64,000 nucleotides of DNA from an uncultured Bacteroidia bacterium (GCA_902773925.1 CACYGI010000001.1:310001-374000), one strand, 5' to 3'. Shown: positions 49,326 through 58,967, counted from the first letter of the stretch. Numbers and translations: made by a program. Notes: a model not told the origin generated them from the sequence alone.

Positions 49326-52300
49326 ATGAGTATCTACAAGACAGCGATAGGCAAACCGGTGACCACCGCCCTGATATTCGTTGCGGTCATCGTCATCGGC
49401 CTCTTCTCGCTCCGCAACCTGCCGATCGACCAGTTCCCCGAGATGGATCCGCCGTATGTCACGGTGATGACCACCTACGCCGGGGCGAGTGCAGGCGAGA
49501 TCGAGACCAATGTCACCAAAATCATCGAGAACTCACTGACATCGGTCGATGGCCTCAAGGAGCTGACTTCTTCTTCACGCGACAACATTTCGGTGGTCAG
49601 TCTCGAACTGGAGTGGGGTACGGACCGCGACGAGGCGGTCAACGACATCCGTTCGTATATCGACATGATCAAGAGCAACCTTCCCGAAGGGTGCTCCACT
49701 CCGGTCATATTCAAGCTCAACAGCAGCCTGATGCCGATTATCCAGTATTCGTTTACGGCAGAAGAAAGCTATCCGGGCCTGGAGAAGATCCTCAATGACG
49801 AGGTTATCCCGCAGCTCAACCGCATCGACGGCATCGGTTCGGTCTCGGTGAGCGGCGCCCCGGACCGTTACATTTATATAGATATCGACCAGACCAGGCT
49901 GGATGCCTACAACCTCTCGCTCGAGCAGGTGGCGGGCGCCATTGCCGCAGGCAATCTCAACCTTTCGAGCGGTACGGTCAAGATGGACCGCCAGCAGTAT
50001 CAGATGCAGGTGCGTAGCGAATACGCACAGAGCTCCGAGATCGGCGACATAGTGGTCTCGACCGATATGGCCGGCCGTCAGATTTTCGTCCACGACCTTG
50101 CCGCCGTGCGCGATACGATCAAGGACCTGTCGCTCGACGAGAAGGTGGACGGTCGCGAGGCGGTGCGTCTCATCGTCGCCAAGAAGTCCGGTTCCAATAC
50201 CGTCAAGGTCTGCAAGAGCGTGCGCCGCGAGCTTGCCCGGATTGAGAAGTCGCTTCCTTCGGACGTGCACATTTCGCTTATCTACGATTCGTCCGAAGAC
50301 ATTGAGAACGCTATTTCGTCGCTCGAGGAATCCATCCTCTACGCACTGCTGTTCGTGGTGCTGGTGGTCTTCTTCTTCCTCGGCAACTGGCGCGCGACGC
50401 TCATTATCGGCATAACGATCCCCATATCGCTGGTGGTCGCGTTCATCTACCTGTTCGTGGCCGACAGCTCCCTCAACATCATATCCCTGTCCGCGCTGAC
50501 CGTGGCAATCGGTATGGTGGTCGATGATGCGATCGTCGTGCTGGAGAACATATCCAAGCATATCGACCGGGGCAGTTCGCCGCGCGAGGCGGCCATCTAT
50601 GCCACCAACGAGGTTTGGACTTCGGTCATCGCAACTACGCTTGTCATCGCGGCCGTATTCATCCCCCTGACGATGCTCAAGGGTATGGCCGGTATCCTTT
50701 TCAAGGAGCTTGGCTGGATCGTGACCATCGTGGTCTCGACATCCACCATTATTGCAATTTCGCTCATCCCGATGCTCTGCAGCAAGATTCTCAAGGGCAG
50801 GAAAGTCTCCGTCGCGGAGGACGGCCGCCTTGTCGAGGATCAGCAGCAGGCAGGATGGTACAAACGTTATATCGTCTCGCTTCTGGACCGCGTGGACGTG
50901 CTCTACGCCCGGATGCTGCGCTGGTGCCTTACGCACAAGGCCATTACGATAGCCATCGCGGTTGTATTCTTCGTCCTGACACTGATCCCTGCCGGTAACA
51001 TCGGTTCGGACTTCATGCAGAAGACCGACAACGGCCGTCTTTCGGTCACCGTCGAGCTGCAGCGCGGTACGCGCATCGAAGAGACGGCCCGTCTCGCCCG
51101 CCAGCTGGAGCAGCGTTTCGTAACCCTGGTGCCTGAGATTACCCGTATCTCGACCTCGGCCGGCAGCAACGACGAGAGCAATATCAGCGCCCTCTTCTCT
51201 TCCACTACCAACTACAAGATTTCGATGACGGTGGTCTGCTGCAAGCGCCGCGAGCGCGAGCGCGGTATCGAGGAGATAGCCGAGGTGCTCCGCCGCGAGA
51301 TGGCGTCCTACGCCGAGATCGTGGACAGCCGCTGCTTCCCTTCAAGCGGTATGGGCGGCGGTTCTTCCTCTACTGTTGACGTGGAGATCTACGGTTACGA
51401 TTTCGATACGACGGGTCTTCTGGCCGAGGAATTGCGCTCCAAGATAGCCGCCACCATCCCCGGTGCCCGCAATATAGTCATCAGCCGCGACAAGGACCGT
51501 CCCGAGCTGAAGGTCTCGCTTGACAAGGAGAAGCTCGCCCGCCACGGTCTCAATTCATCTACCGTCTCGACATATATCCGCAACCGCGTTACCGGTTATA
51601 CGGCCGGTTTCCTGAAGGAGGACGGCGACGAATACAACATTGTCGTGCGATTGAAGGAGGAGGACCGCAATTCCATTTCGGACGTGCTCGATTTCTCCAT
51701 TCCCACCGCGACCGGCGGCCGTATCCGCCTGGGCGAAGTGGCGCACATCGACGAATATTGGGCTCCGCAGACCATCGAGCGCAAGAGCCGGCAGCGTTAT
51801 ATCAAGGTTTCGGTCACCCCGTACGGGATTTCCCTCGGCGAGCTGGCAGCGCAGGTACAGGCCGTTCTCGACGATACTTCCATCCCGAGCGGCATATCCG
51901 TCGTCATAGCCGGTGACTACGAGGAGCAGCAGGAGACATTTGCAGACATCATAACGCTGGCCCTGCTGATAGTCCTGCTCGTATATATCGTGATGGCATC
52001 GCAGTTCGAGTCTCTCAAGAAGCCGGCTATCATCCTGATGGCTCTGCCGTTTGCCCTGTCGGGCGTCATCCTCGCCCTCTGGATAACCGGCACGAGCCTC
52101 GATATGATCGGCGCCCTGGGTGCGGTGATGCTCATCGGTATCGCGGTCAAGAACGGTATCGTGCTCGTGGACTACATCAACCTGATGCGCGACCGCGGCT
52201 ACCCGCTGAACGAGGCGATCGCCCTTTCGGGAGCGTCCCGTATCCGTCCGGTGCTTATGACGGCATTCACCACGCTGCTGGGTATGCTTCCGATGGCTCT

Positions 52301-52493
52301 GAGCCAGGGCGACGGCAGCGAGATGTGGCACCCTCTCGGCATCGTGGTCATCGGCGGTCTGCTCGTCTCGACCTTCGTCACGCTGATCATCGTGCCGGTG
52401 GTATATGCCGTACTTTCGCGCAGCGGCGAACGCGACCGTGAGAAGAAGCACCGCAAGGAGTTTATATTTATGAAAATCAATCCGGATGCATAA
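49326..52493 (+). CDS. RND multidrug efflux transporter (HAE1 type)
   Basis: A 1055-residue inner-membrane pump with the AcrB layout: helix 1, LPIDQFPEMDPPYVTVMTTY, two large periplasmic loops and twelve helices. Helix 4 has ALTVAIGMVVDDAIVVLENI with the paired Asp residues of the proton relay. These favour hydrophobe/drug efflux over heavy-metal export. Its substrates cannot be read from the sequence. The last codons are followed one base later by the PII-like gene. Confidence 0.95.
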   Translation: MSIYKTAIGKPVTTALIFVAVIVIGLFSLRNLPIDQFPEMDPPYVTVMTTYAGASAGEIETNVTKIIENSLTSVDGLKELTSSSRDNISVVSLELEWGTDRDEAVNDIRSYIDMIKSNLPEGCSTPVIFKLNSSLMPIIQYSFTAEESYPGLEKILNDEVIPQLNRIDGIGSVSVSGAPDRYIYIDIDQTRLDAYNLSLEQVAGAIAAGNLNLSSGTVKMDRQQYQMQVRSEYAQSSEIGDIVVSTDMAGRQIFVHDLAAVRDTIKDLSLDEKVDGREAVRLIVAKKSGSNTVKVCKSVRRELARIEKSLPSDVHISLIYDSSEDIENAISSLEESILYALLFVVLVVFFFLGNWRATLIIGITIPISLVVAFIYLFVADSSLNIISLSALTVAIGMVVDDAIVVLENISKHIDRGSSPREAAIYATNEVWTSVIATTLVIAAVFIPLTMLKGMAGILFKELGWIVTIVVSTSTIIAISLIPMLCSKILKGRKVSVAEDGRLVEDQQQAGWYKRYIVSLLDRVDVLYARMLRWCLTHKAITIAIAVVFFVLTLIPAGNIGSDFMQKTDNGRLSVTVELQRGTRIEETARLARQLEQRFVTLVPEITRISTSAGSNDESNISALFSSTTNYKISMTVVCCKRRERERGIEEIAEVLRREMASYAEIVDSRCFPSSGMGGGSSSTVDVEIYGYDFDTTGLLAEELRSKIAATIPGARNIVISRDKDRPELKVSLDKEKLARHGLNSSTVSTYIRNRVTGYTAGFLKEDGDEYNIVVRLKEEDRNSISDVLDFSIPTATGGRIRLGEVAHIDEYWAPQTIERKSRQRYIKVSVTPYGISLGELAAQVQAVLDDTSIPSGISVVIAGDYEEQQETFADIITLALLIVLLVYIVMASQFESLKKPAIILMALPFALSGVILALWITGTSLDMIGALGAVMLIGIAVKNGIVLVDYINLMRDRGYPLNEAIALSGASRIRPVLMTAFTTLLGMLPMALSQGDGSEMWHPLGIVVIGGLLVSTFVTLIIVPVVYAVLSRSGERDREKKHRKEFIFMKINPDA

Positions 52494-52494
52494 T

Positions 52495-52788
52495 ATGAAA
52501 AGTGTACTTATAATATTCAACCAGGCATTTACCTCCCGCGTGGAGTTCATGCTCGACGAGCTGCAGATCCGGGGATTTTCGTTCTTCGAGCAGGTTCAGG
52601 GACGCGGCTCGGTAGATGGCGAACCCCGCCGCGGCACGCATACCTGGCCCGAGATGAATTCGGCCCTGCTGACCGTCGTTCCCGACGAAAAAGTTGACGA
52701 ACTGCTTCTGACCGTACGCAAGCTGGATGCGCGCAACAGCGAGGTGGGTATCCGCGCCTTCGTGTGGAACATCGAGCAGACGGTATAG
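52495..52788 (+). CDS. Small PII-like (ferredoxin-fold) protein linked to the RND pump
   Basis: A 97-residue protein. The alternation of strands and helices (KSVLIIFNQAFTSRVEFMLD; GFSFFEQVQGRGSVDG; SALLTVVPDEKVDELLLTVR) resembles PII-like signalling proteins with a flexible loop around residues 40-55. The ATG at 52495 is one base after the pump's stop codon. Similar small proteins (DUF3240 type) accompany metal-efflux RND pumps elsewhere. Its ligand and effect are unknown. Confidence 0.65.
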   Translation: MKSVLIIFNQAFTSRVEFMLDELQIRGFSFFEQVQGRGSVDGEPRRGTHTWPEMNSALLTVVPDEKVDELLLTVRKLDARNSEVGIRAFVWNIEQTV

Positions 52789-52798
52789 AGTTTTTATT

Positions 52799-52806
52799 TA
52801 TATTTG
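52799..52806 (+). promoter_or_regulatory. -7 box for trxA
   Basis: The plus strand reads TATATTTG, 29 bases before the trxA start and 10 bases after the PII-like stop. No -33 box is seen. Confidence 0.55.
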
Positions 52807-52834
52807 CGAAAACAACATTAAAATTTATCAGATT

Positions 52835-53155
52835 ATGGCAATGGCTATTAGCGACAGCAATTATGGCGAGATCGTCGCAGGCGCGGGCTCCCGGCCCGTC
52901 GTGATTGACTTTTGGGCTACCTGGTGCGGCCCCTGCAGGATGATTGCTCCCATAGTAGACGAACTGGCACAGAAATATGAAGGCAAGCTCGTTATCACCA
53001 AGTGCAATGTGGACGAGAACAGCGCCCTGCCGCAGAAATTCGGCATCCGCAACATCCCGACACTTGTATTCCTCAAAAACGGAGAAGTAGTCGGCCGTCA
53101 CATCGGCGCCGCTTCCAAGCAGGATCTGGATGCCAAGCTGGCAGAACTCCTCTGA
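52835..53155 (+). CDS. trxA: Thioredoxin
   Basis: A 106-residue thioredoxin with the active site WCGPC (Cys31, Cys34), the preceding PVVIDFWAT and the cis-proline in GIRNIPTLVFLKNGE. It is a cytosolic disulfide reductase. The ATG at 52835 is used since it follows the -7 box and gives standard length; a longer frame upstream overlaps the PII-like gene. Confidence 0.95.
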   Translation: MAMAISDSNYGEIVAGAGSRPVVIDFWATWCGPCRMIAPIVDELAQKYEGKLVITKCNVDENSALPQKFGIRNIPTLVFLKNGEVVGRHIGAASKQDLDAKLAELL

Positions 53156-53182
53156 TCGCACACACACATCACACCAAGATTT

Positions 53183-53782
53183 ATGAAAAAGTTAATCCGT
53201 TTTACCATCGTCCTTGCAGCAATGCTGCTCGCGACTCAGGCGGTTAAGGCCGAAGGTGTAATCGTCAAAGGCGGTTATACCAGCACCCAACTGAGCATCG
53301 ATGATGTTTACAACATCAAGGGCATGCCCTCGTGGCACGCCGGTCTGGGCTATCAGACAACGAGCAAGTATGGCTTCACGCTGCAGCCCGAACTGCTCTA
53401 TGTGGCCAAGAATTTCTCTCTTGACGGGACCACGGTGACCACCCACAACCTCCAGATTCCCGTCAATCTCCAGTGGGGCATCGACCTGCTTGTGGCCAAG
53501 CCGTTCATCTTCGTGTCCCCGTACCTTATGTACAACGTCAAGAATCTCTACGACGGAGAGAATGACTCTCAGGCTGCTCTTGACAAGTTCCTCGAAGGCA
53601 TCAAGACTTTTGACTACGGCGTCGGCATCGGTGCCGGTATCAACATCTTCAGCCTTCAACTGACGGTCAAGTACAGCTGGGCCCTCAATGACACCTACAA
53701 CTGGTCTGCGTGGAGTTCGGATATCTCCAATCTCGACACTTCCAACGCCATGCTGGATATATCCCTGGGCATTAATTTCTAG
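53183..53782 (+). CDS. Outer-membrane beta-barrel protein (porin-family type)
   Basis: A 199-residue protein with a signal peptide (MKKLIRFTIVLAAMLLATQAVKA) and strands of a PorT-like barrel (VIVKGGYTSTQLSIDDVYN; GFTLQPELLYVAKNFSLDG; HNLQIPVNLQWGIDLLV). It ends in a C-terminal phenylalanine (LDISLGINF), the usual signal for the Bam machine. The specific role is unknown. It starts 27 bases after trxA and is followed by a terminator. Confidence 0.75.
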   Translation: MKKLIRFTIVLAAMLLATQAVKAEGVIVKGGYTSTQLSIDDVYNIKGMPSWHAGLGYQTTSKYGFTLQPELLYVAKNFSLDGTTVTTHNLQIPVNLQWGIDLLVAKPFIFVSPYLMYNVKNLYDGENDSQAALDKFLEGIKTFDYGVGIGAGINIFSLQLTVKYSWALNDTYNWSAWSSDISNLDTSNAMLDISLGINF

Positions 53783-53809
53783 GGTTATCACATACCAAAG
53801 ACCCTAATG

Positions 53810-53843
53810 CGGAGCCGCACGGACAGTCCCTGCGGCTCCGTTT
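53810..53843 (+). terminator. Terminator after the outer-membrane barrel gene
   Basis: CGGAGCCGCA pairs with TGCGGCTCCG around an 11-base loop and is followed by TTTG. Ten perfect base pairs make this a convincing intrinsic terminator, though the T-run is short. Confidence 0.75.
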
Positions 53844-53866
53844 GTTGACGGCCAGGCGGCACATTT

Positions 53867-53898
53867 TTTGCGAAATTGAACAATAGTTGCTATTTTTG
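53867..53898 (+). promoter_or_regulatory. Promoter of the TPR-U32 genes
   Basis: TTTG (53867-53870), a 20-base spacer and TATTTTTG (53891-53898), 19 bases before the TPR gene start. Confidence 0.7.
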
Positions 53899-53916
53899 GC
53901 ACGCTAAAAAAGACGC

Positions 53917-54885
53917 ATGATGAAAAAGACTTTTTTGACTCTTATTATTGCACTTTGCACCGTAGTGCTCGCAGGAGCGCAGGATCTTGGACAGGTTACT
54001 GAGCTTTACAACGGTGCGGCGACCCTTCTCAACGAAGGCAACAAGATAGAAGCACTCGCACAGTTTGAGCAGACTCTGGCAAGCGCAGAGGCGCTTGGCG
54101 AAGAAGGTGCGGAGATTGCAGCCAAATGCAAGACCACCATTCCGAGCCTTTCCCTCTCCATCGCAAAGGGTTATGCCAACGAGCAGAATATCGATATGGC
54201 CCTTGCAACCCTCGAAAAGACCGTCGCTCTCGCACAGAAGTGCGGTGACGAGGCTGTCGAAGCCGAGGCTGCCGGCCTGATCAAGACCCTGGGCACCAAC
54301 CAGAAGCTCGCTGCGGCCAACAGTCTTTTCAACCAGAAGGATTTCGCAGGCGCTGTCGAGGCTTACAACGCCGTCATCGAGGCTGATCCCGACAATGGTA
54401 CCGCATATTTCCGCCTCGGCGTGGCAAAGCTCCGCACGGGCGATCTGGACGGCTCGATAGAGACCCTGACTCTCGCGGCAGACAAGCTCGCGGACAACGC
54501 GGCTCAGCTCAAGGCTGTCAACGACCAGCTCTACAAGGCTTATCTGACCAAGGCGAACAACTGCTACAAGGCCAAGGATATGAAGGGCACCCTCGAGAAC
54601 GCGCAGAAGTCTGTCGAGGTAGCCGACAACGCAAACGCACAGAAGCTTATCGGTCACTCCGCATACGCTCTCAAGCAGTACAAGATAGCTGCTGACGGTT
54701 ACGAGGCATATCTCGCACTCAACCCGGAAGCAAAGGACAAGGTTCAGATCTACTACCAGGTCGGTTCCGCTTTCCAGAACCTTGGCGACAAGGACAAAGC
54801 CTGCGGTTACTTCAAGGAGATCGCTCAGGATTCCAAGTGGGGTGAGGGAGCAAGGTATCAGATGACCATTCTCAAATGCAATTAG
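53917..54885 (+). CDS. Exported tetratricopeptide-repeat protein
   Basis: A 322-residue protein with a signal peptide (MMKKTFLTLIIALCTVVLAGAQ; a second ATG follows at once). Helical repeats of TPR type are clear: NKIEALAQFEQTLASAEALG, DFAGAVEAYNAVIEADPDNG with GTAYFRLGVAKLRTGDLDGS, and DMKGTLENAQKSVEVADNAN. It probably acts as a periplasmic scaffold. Its end overlaps the U32 gene start by 10 bases. Confidence 0.82.
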   Translation: MMKKTFLTLIIALCTVVLAGAQDLGQVTELYNGAATLLNEGNKIEALAQFEQTLASAEALGEEGAEIAAKCKTTIPSLSLSIAKGYANEQNIDMALATLEKTVALAQKCGDEAVEAEAAGLIKTLGTNQKLAAANSLFNQKDFAGAVEAYNAVIEADPDNGTAYFRLGVAKLRTGDLDGSIETLTLAADKLADNAAQLKAVNDQLYKAYLTKANNCYKAKDMKGTLENAQKSVEVADNANAQKLIGHSAYALKQYKIAADGYEAYLALNPEAKDKVQIYYQVGSAFQNLGDKDKACGYFKEIAQDSKWGEGARYQMTILKCN

Positions 54886-56687
54886 AGCTACTTGCTCCGG
54901 CACGCAATTCTGACATCGGCATCGCAGCGGTTGACTGCGGTGCCGATGCCGTATATATAGCAGGTCCGGCTTTCGGGGCCCGCGCCGCCGCCGGCAATGA
55001 TGTCTCGGACATCGAGCGCCTGTGCGCCTATGCCCACCGTTTCGGCGTGCGCATCTATGCTACGGTCAATACCATTATCTATGAGGATGAGGTTGCATCT
55101 GCCGAAAAGCTGCTCCGTGACCTATACGAGGCCGGAGTGGATGCTTTTATCATCCAGGATGCCGGCATCCTGCGCATGAACCGCCCGCCGGTGCCACTGC
55201 ACGCCTCCACCCAGATGGCCATCCGCACGGCGGAAGATGCCGCCCGGCTCTGCCGCTTCGGATTCGAGCGTCTCATTCTCGAGCGCCAGCTTTCGTTGGA
55301 GGAGATTCGCGCCATCCGGCAGGCGACGGACTGCGAACTGGAGTTTTTCGTCCACGGGGCGCTGTGCGTGTCCTACAGTGGCAACTGCTACCTGAGCCAG
55401 TATCTCGCCGGCCGCAGCGCCAATCGCGGAACCTGCATCCAGGCCTGCCGCGGACGGTATGATCTGGTAGATGCCGACGGCAAAGTGCTCCTGCGTGATC
55501 GGAGCCTGCTGTCGATGAAGGACCTGCGGCTCGACGGGAGGATATCCGACCTGGTCGATGCGGGTATCAGCTCTTTCAAGATCGAAGGCCGCCTCAAGAA
55601 CGCCGCCTACGTCAAGAACGTGGTCCGTCACTATCGCAACGTGATAGACAGCTATCTGAAGGATCATCCGGAGCACAGCCGCGCTTCGTTCGGTACGGTC
55701 GAGGGAGGATTCACGCCCGATATCGAGGCCGTATTCAACCGGGGTTATACGCAGGCCTGGATTGACGGATGTCGCAAGGACGGATGGATGTCCGCGGATG
55801 CCGCAAAGTCGCTGGGCGAGTTCCTCGGAAAGATCGCATCCATCCAGGGCAACAGCATTACGGTCGATACCGAAAAGGCCGTATCCAACGGCGACGGACT
55901 GGCGTTCGTGGGCCCGGACGGGCAGATAGACGGGCAGCGTGCCGATCTGGTCGAAGGCCGCCGCATCCGCATCAAGGATGCCTCCGGCCTGCGTCCCGGC
56001 CAAAAGGTGTACCGCAACTATTCACAGCGGCTGGAACGGGAGATAGAGAGCAATATGCCCTGCCGCCTGCTGATGGCCGAAGTGAGCTACAGCACTCACG
56101 GCGGCCGCACGGTATTTGAGGCGCGGTGTGAAAACGGCTGCACGGCCGTGATCGAGGAGCAGGAAGTGCATCCCGTGGCAGACAAGCCGCAGCGGGCGAC
56201 CGACACCCTGCGCAGCCAGATAGAGAAAGTCAGCTCGTGCGTACGGTTCCGCCTGGTGGATACGCACGCGGATCAAGTGTATTTTTATCCGGCATCTTAT
56301 CTCAATGACATTCGCCGCCGTCTGGCGGCAGCTCTTGAGGAGCAGACCGAAAAGTCCTACAAGCGCCACGAGCCCAGACCCGAGGCGGCCGATATTCCTG
56401 CATTTGCCCCTCGCCTGACATATCTTGCCAACTGCGCCAATCCGCTTGCAGAGTCGCTCTACCGCGAAAATGGCGCCGCGCAGGTCGCCCCGGCATACGA
56501 ACTTCGTCCGGTCGAAGATGCCGATCTGATGCGTATGCGTTACTGCATCCGCTACGAGGCGGGCCTCTGCCCGAAGCAGCATCCGGCCGCGAAAGTGCAT
56601 CTTCCGCTGTACCTTGTCAACCGTGGTTATCGTCTCCGTCTGGACTTCGATTGTGCGCGCTGCGAAATGACGGTCCGGCGAGGATAA
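54876..56687 (+). CDS. Peptidase U32 family protein (RNA hydroxylation type)
   Basis: A 603-residue U32 protein. The N-terminus is MQLELLAPARNSDIGIAAVD. Four conserved cysteines (164, 171, 187, 191) lie in GALCVSYSGNCYL and RGTCIQACRGRY. They match the iron-sulfur site of the tRNA/rRNA hydroxylases TrhP and RlhA of E. coli. Length and the extra C-terminal part with CARCE are closer to RlhA. A role as protease is less likely. It overlaps the upstream TPR gene by 10 bases. Confidence 0.85.
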   Translation: MQLELLAPARNSDIGIAAVDCGADAVYIAGPAFGARAAAGNDVSDIERLCAYAHRFGVRIYATVNTIIYEDEVASAEKLLRDLYEAGVDAFIIQDAGILRMNRPPVPLHASTQMAIRTAEDAARLCRFGFERLILERQLSLEEIRAIRQATDCELEFFVHGALCVSYSGNCYLSQYLAGRSANRGTCIQACRGRYDLVDADGKVLLRDRSLLSMKDLRLDGRISDLVDAGISSFKIEGRLKNAAYVKNVVRHYRNVIDSYLKDHPEHSRASFGTVEGGFTPDIEAVFNRGYTQAWIDGCRKDGWMSADAAKSLGEFLGKIASIQGNSITVDTEKAVSNGDGLAFVGPDGQIDGQRADLVEGRRIRIKDASGLRPGQKVYRNYSQRLEREIESNMPCRLLMAEVSYSTHGGRTVFEARCENGCTAVIEEQEVHPVADKPQRATDTLRSQIEKVSSCVRFRLVDTHADQVYFYPASYLNDIRRRLAAALEEQTEKSYKRHEPRPEAADIPAFAPRLTYLANCANPLAESLYRENGAAQVAPAYELRPVEDADLMRMRYCIRYEAGLCPKQHPAAKVHLPLYLVNRGYRLRLDFDCARCEMTVRRG

Positions 56688-56693
56688 TTTTTG

Positions 56694-56701
56694 TATATTT
56701 G
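56694..56701 (+). promoter_or_regulatory. -7 box just before the delta-prime gene
   Basis: The plus strand reads TATATTTG, ending 7 bases before the ATG at 56709. Transcription would start at or next to the start codon, giving a near-leaderless mRNA. No -33 box is visible. Confidence 0.5.
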
Positions 56702-56708
56702 CGAAACT

Positions 56709-57755
56709 ATGCAGTTTGCGAATGTTATAGGCAACAGTGAGTTGAAGCAGCAGCTGGCGCAGATGGTGCGCGGCGGCCGCCTCTCTCATGCCATACTGCT
56801 CTGCGAGGACGGGCAGTGGGGTGCGATGGCCGTGGCGGTCGCACTGGCACAGTTGCTCAACTGCACCGGGCCGCACGAAGATGATTCCTGCGGAAAGTGT
56901 GATTCGTGCCACAAATATGGCAAGCTGATACATCCGGACCTGCATTTCGTTTTTCCGACGGCATCAGCCAAAGGCCTGAGCGAATCGGAGAAGAAGGCGC
57001 CCGTCTCGGATTACTTTATGAATCAGTGGCGCGAGCTGCTCCTGGCCAATCCTTTCTTCAGCGAGCAGGAGCTTTATGACGCTCTTGGTATCGAGAACAA
57101 GAGCGCCGGTATCAGCGTCCACGAGTCCAAGCGCATCTTCGAGAAGCTTTCCCTGCGCGCATTCGAAGGCGAATACAAGACGCTCATCATCTACCTGCCG
57201 GAGAAGATGAACGCCGAGGCCGCCAACAAGCTGCTCAAGCTGCTGGAGGAGCCGCCCGTGGGGACGATTTTCATCCTGGTCTCACACGCGCCGGAGAACC
57301 TTCTCTCCACCATCCGTTCGCGCTGCCAGCGCATCAACCTGCATCCGCTTTCGCGCGAGCAGGAGGCTCAGGCAGGGATTGCGCGCACCATAGACCCGGA
57401 GTATCACGAACTTACCACAACCCTGCTCAAGGCCTGCCTTGCAAAGGATCTGCTGGCCACCTTCCCCGTCTGGGAGGCGGTGGCTGAGATGGGCCGCGAG
57501 AAGCAGCGGGAGTGGGTATCATATACGGAGGATTTCCTGCGCAAGATGATGCTCACCGCCGACGGGATGGAGCAGATCGCCTGCCCCCTGCCGGAGGAGC
57601 GGGCCGTCATCGAGGACCTCTGCGGCAAGGTCAAGCCGACTTTCTACGAGAAAGGATTCAAGGCGCTGGAAAGCGCCCTGACGGGTATTGCCGCCAATGT
57701 CAACCCCAAACTGCTGTATTGCAACCTGTGCAATACGCTGTTACTTGCGATGTAA
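56709..57755 (+). CDS. holB: DNA polymerase III delta-prime subunit-like protein
   Basis: A 348-residue clamp-loader subunit. The start MQFANVIGNSELKQQLAQMV and the zinc site CTGPHEDDSCGKCDSCHKYG are typical. The SRC motif reads TIRSRCQRINL. The P-loop position reads CEDGQWGAMAVAVALA without GKT, so it probably does not bind ATP, as in other delta-prime proteins. The first ATG upstream in frame (56691) overlaps the promoter and is rejected. ricT follows after 6 bases. Confidence 0.9.
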   Translation: MQFANVIGNSELKQQLAQMVRGGRLSHAILLCEDGQWGAMAVAVALAQLLNCTGPHEDDSCGKCDSCHKYGKLIHPDLHFVFPTASAKGLSESEKKAPVSDYFMNQWRELLLANPFFSEQELYDALGIENKSAGISVHESKRIFEKLSLRAFEGEYKTLIIYLPEKMNAEAANKLLKLLEEPPVGTIFILVSHAPENLLSTIRSRCQRINLHPLSREQEAQAGIARTIDPEYHELTTTLLKACLAKDLLATFPVWEAVAEMGREKQREWVSYTEDFLRKMMLTADGMEQIACPLPEERAVIEDLCGKVKPTFYEKGFKALESALTGIAANVNPKLLYCNLCNTLLLAM

Positions 57756-57761
57756 ACCATT

Positions 57762-58967
57762 ATGGAAGAGAATATAAAAGAAAAGGGAGTCACGGTCAAT
57801 GACTGTTCGCGCGGCTGTTTGGTCGAGCGTTCGCCCATAGGGGCCCTCAACTTACAATATAAGCAGGGCTGCTGCAAGCTTGCGGATTTCAACTGGCTCA
57901 GGGACGTGCCCCAGGTGGACCGCTACAACCTCTACGAGGTGAGGTTCAAGAACACGCGCAAGCAGATTTACCGCAACGATTCCGGCCAGATTATCAAGGA
58001 GGGCGACATCGTCGTGGTGGAGGCTGCCAACGGTCACGACGTGGGCATCGTGACGCTCTGCGGCCCGCTGGTCAATCACCAGATTACCCGCCGCCGCATC
58101 CGTCCTGACGGAGAGGATTTCCGCAAGATCTATCGCAAGGCGAAGATTCTGGATATCGAGAGGTGGCAGGAGGCTATCGCCCGCGAGCACGCCGTGATGA
58201 TCCGTTCGCGCCAGATTGCGGCGCGGCTCGGTCTGGATATGAAGATTGGCGACGTGGAATTCCAGGGTGACGGCACCAAGGCCATTTTTTACTACATTGC
58301 CGACGAGCGCGTGGACTTCCGCCAGCTGATCAAGGATTTTGCCGAGGAGTTCCGCATCCGCGTGGAAATGAAGCAGATCGGCGCCCGCCAGGAGGCAGGT
58401 CTGATCGGTGGTATCGGCGTCTGCGGACGGCCCCTGTGCTGCTCAGCCCATATGTCCGATTTCCAGTCGATAACGACGCAGGCCGCCCGCTGCCAGGATC
58501 TGTCGCTCAATCCGCAGAAGCTTGCTGGTCAGTGCAGCAAGCTCAAATGCTGCATCAACTACGAAGTTTCGGTGCATCTGGATGCGCAGAAGAATATGCC
58601 TCAGGTCCGCGAGCCGCTGGATTTCAAGGACGGCAAGGCGTTCCTCGTGCGTACGGAAGTGCTTCGCGGACTTATGTATTTCTCCTATGACAAGAACAAC
58701 CTTGTCAAGGTATGGCCGCTTTCGGCCCAGCAGGTGAGGGATATCCAGGCTATGAATGCGCGCGGGGAGATGCCCGATTCGCTGCAGGATACCAACCGCG
58801 CAGAGGAAGAGGAGCCCGGATTCTCAAGCCCTGTGGGAGATGACAGTATCACCCGCTTCGACGAACGCCGCCGGAGCAAGAACCGTCACCGCAACAATCG
58901 CTCAGGGCGCAACAATAATCACGGCCGCCGCGGCAATAAGGACGGCAAAAAGGATGACAACGCCTAA
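57762..58967 (+). CDS. ricT: RicT/PSP1-family iron-sulfur regulatory protein
   Basis: A 401-residue PSP1-domain protein (EGDIVVVEAANGHDVGIVTL). Cysteines in GVCGRPLCCSAHM and CSKLKCCINYE match the cluster-binding site of RicT (YaaT). In Bacillus the protein controls mRNA processing with RicA/RicF; its role in Bacteroidetes is unclear. The last 45 residues are rich in Asn, Arg and Gly (RRSKNRHRNNRSGRNNNHGR). It overlaps gldH by 14 bases. Confidence 0.88.
   Translation: MEENIKEKGVTVNDCSRGCLVERSPIGALNLQYKQGCCKLADFNWLRDVPQVDRYNLYEVRFKNTRKQIYRNDSGQIIKEGDIVVVEAANGHDVGIVTLCGPLVNHQITRRRIRPDGEDFRKIYRKAKILDIERWQEAIAREHAVMIRSRQIAARLGLDMKIGDVEFQGDGTKAIFYYIADERVDFRQLIKDFAEEFRIRVEMKQIGARQEAGLIGGIGVCGRPLCCSAHMSDFQSITTQAARCQDLSLNPQKLAGQCSKLKCCINYEVSVHLDAQKNMPQVREPLDFKDGKAFLVRTEVLRGLMYFSYDKNNLVKVWPLSAQQVRDIQAMNARGEMPDSLQDTNRAEEEEPGFSSPVGDDSITRFDERRRSKNRHRNNRSGRNNNHGRRGNKDGKKDDNA

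Noticed and set aside
49575..50936. 453-codon minus-strand frame opposite the RND pump gene
   Set aside because: It has no domain, and the sense gene is certain.
53156..53182. CA-rich stretch between trxA and the barrel gene as a regulatory repeat
   Set aside because: Only a few CA repeats over under 20 bases; nothing else supports a function.
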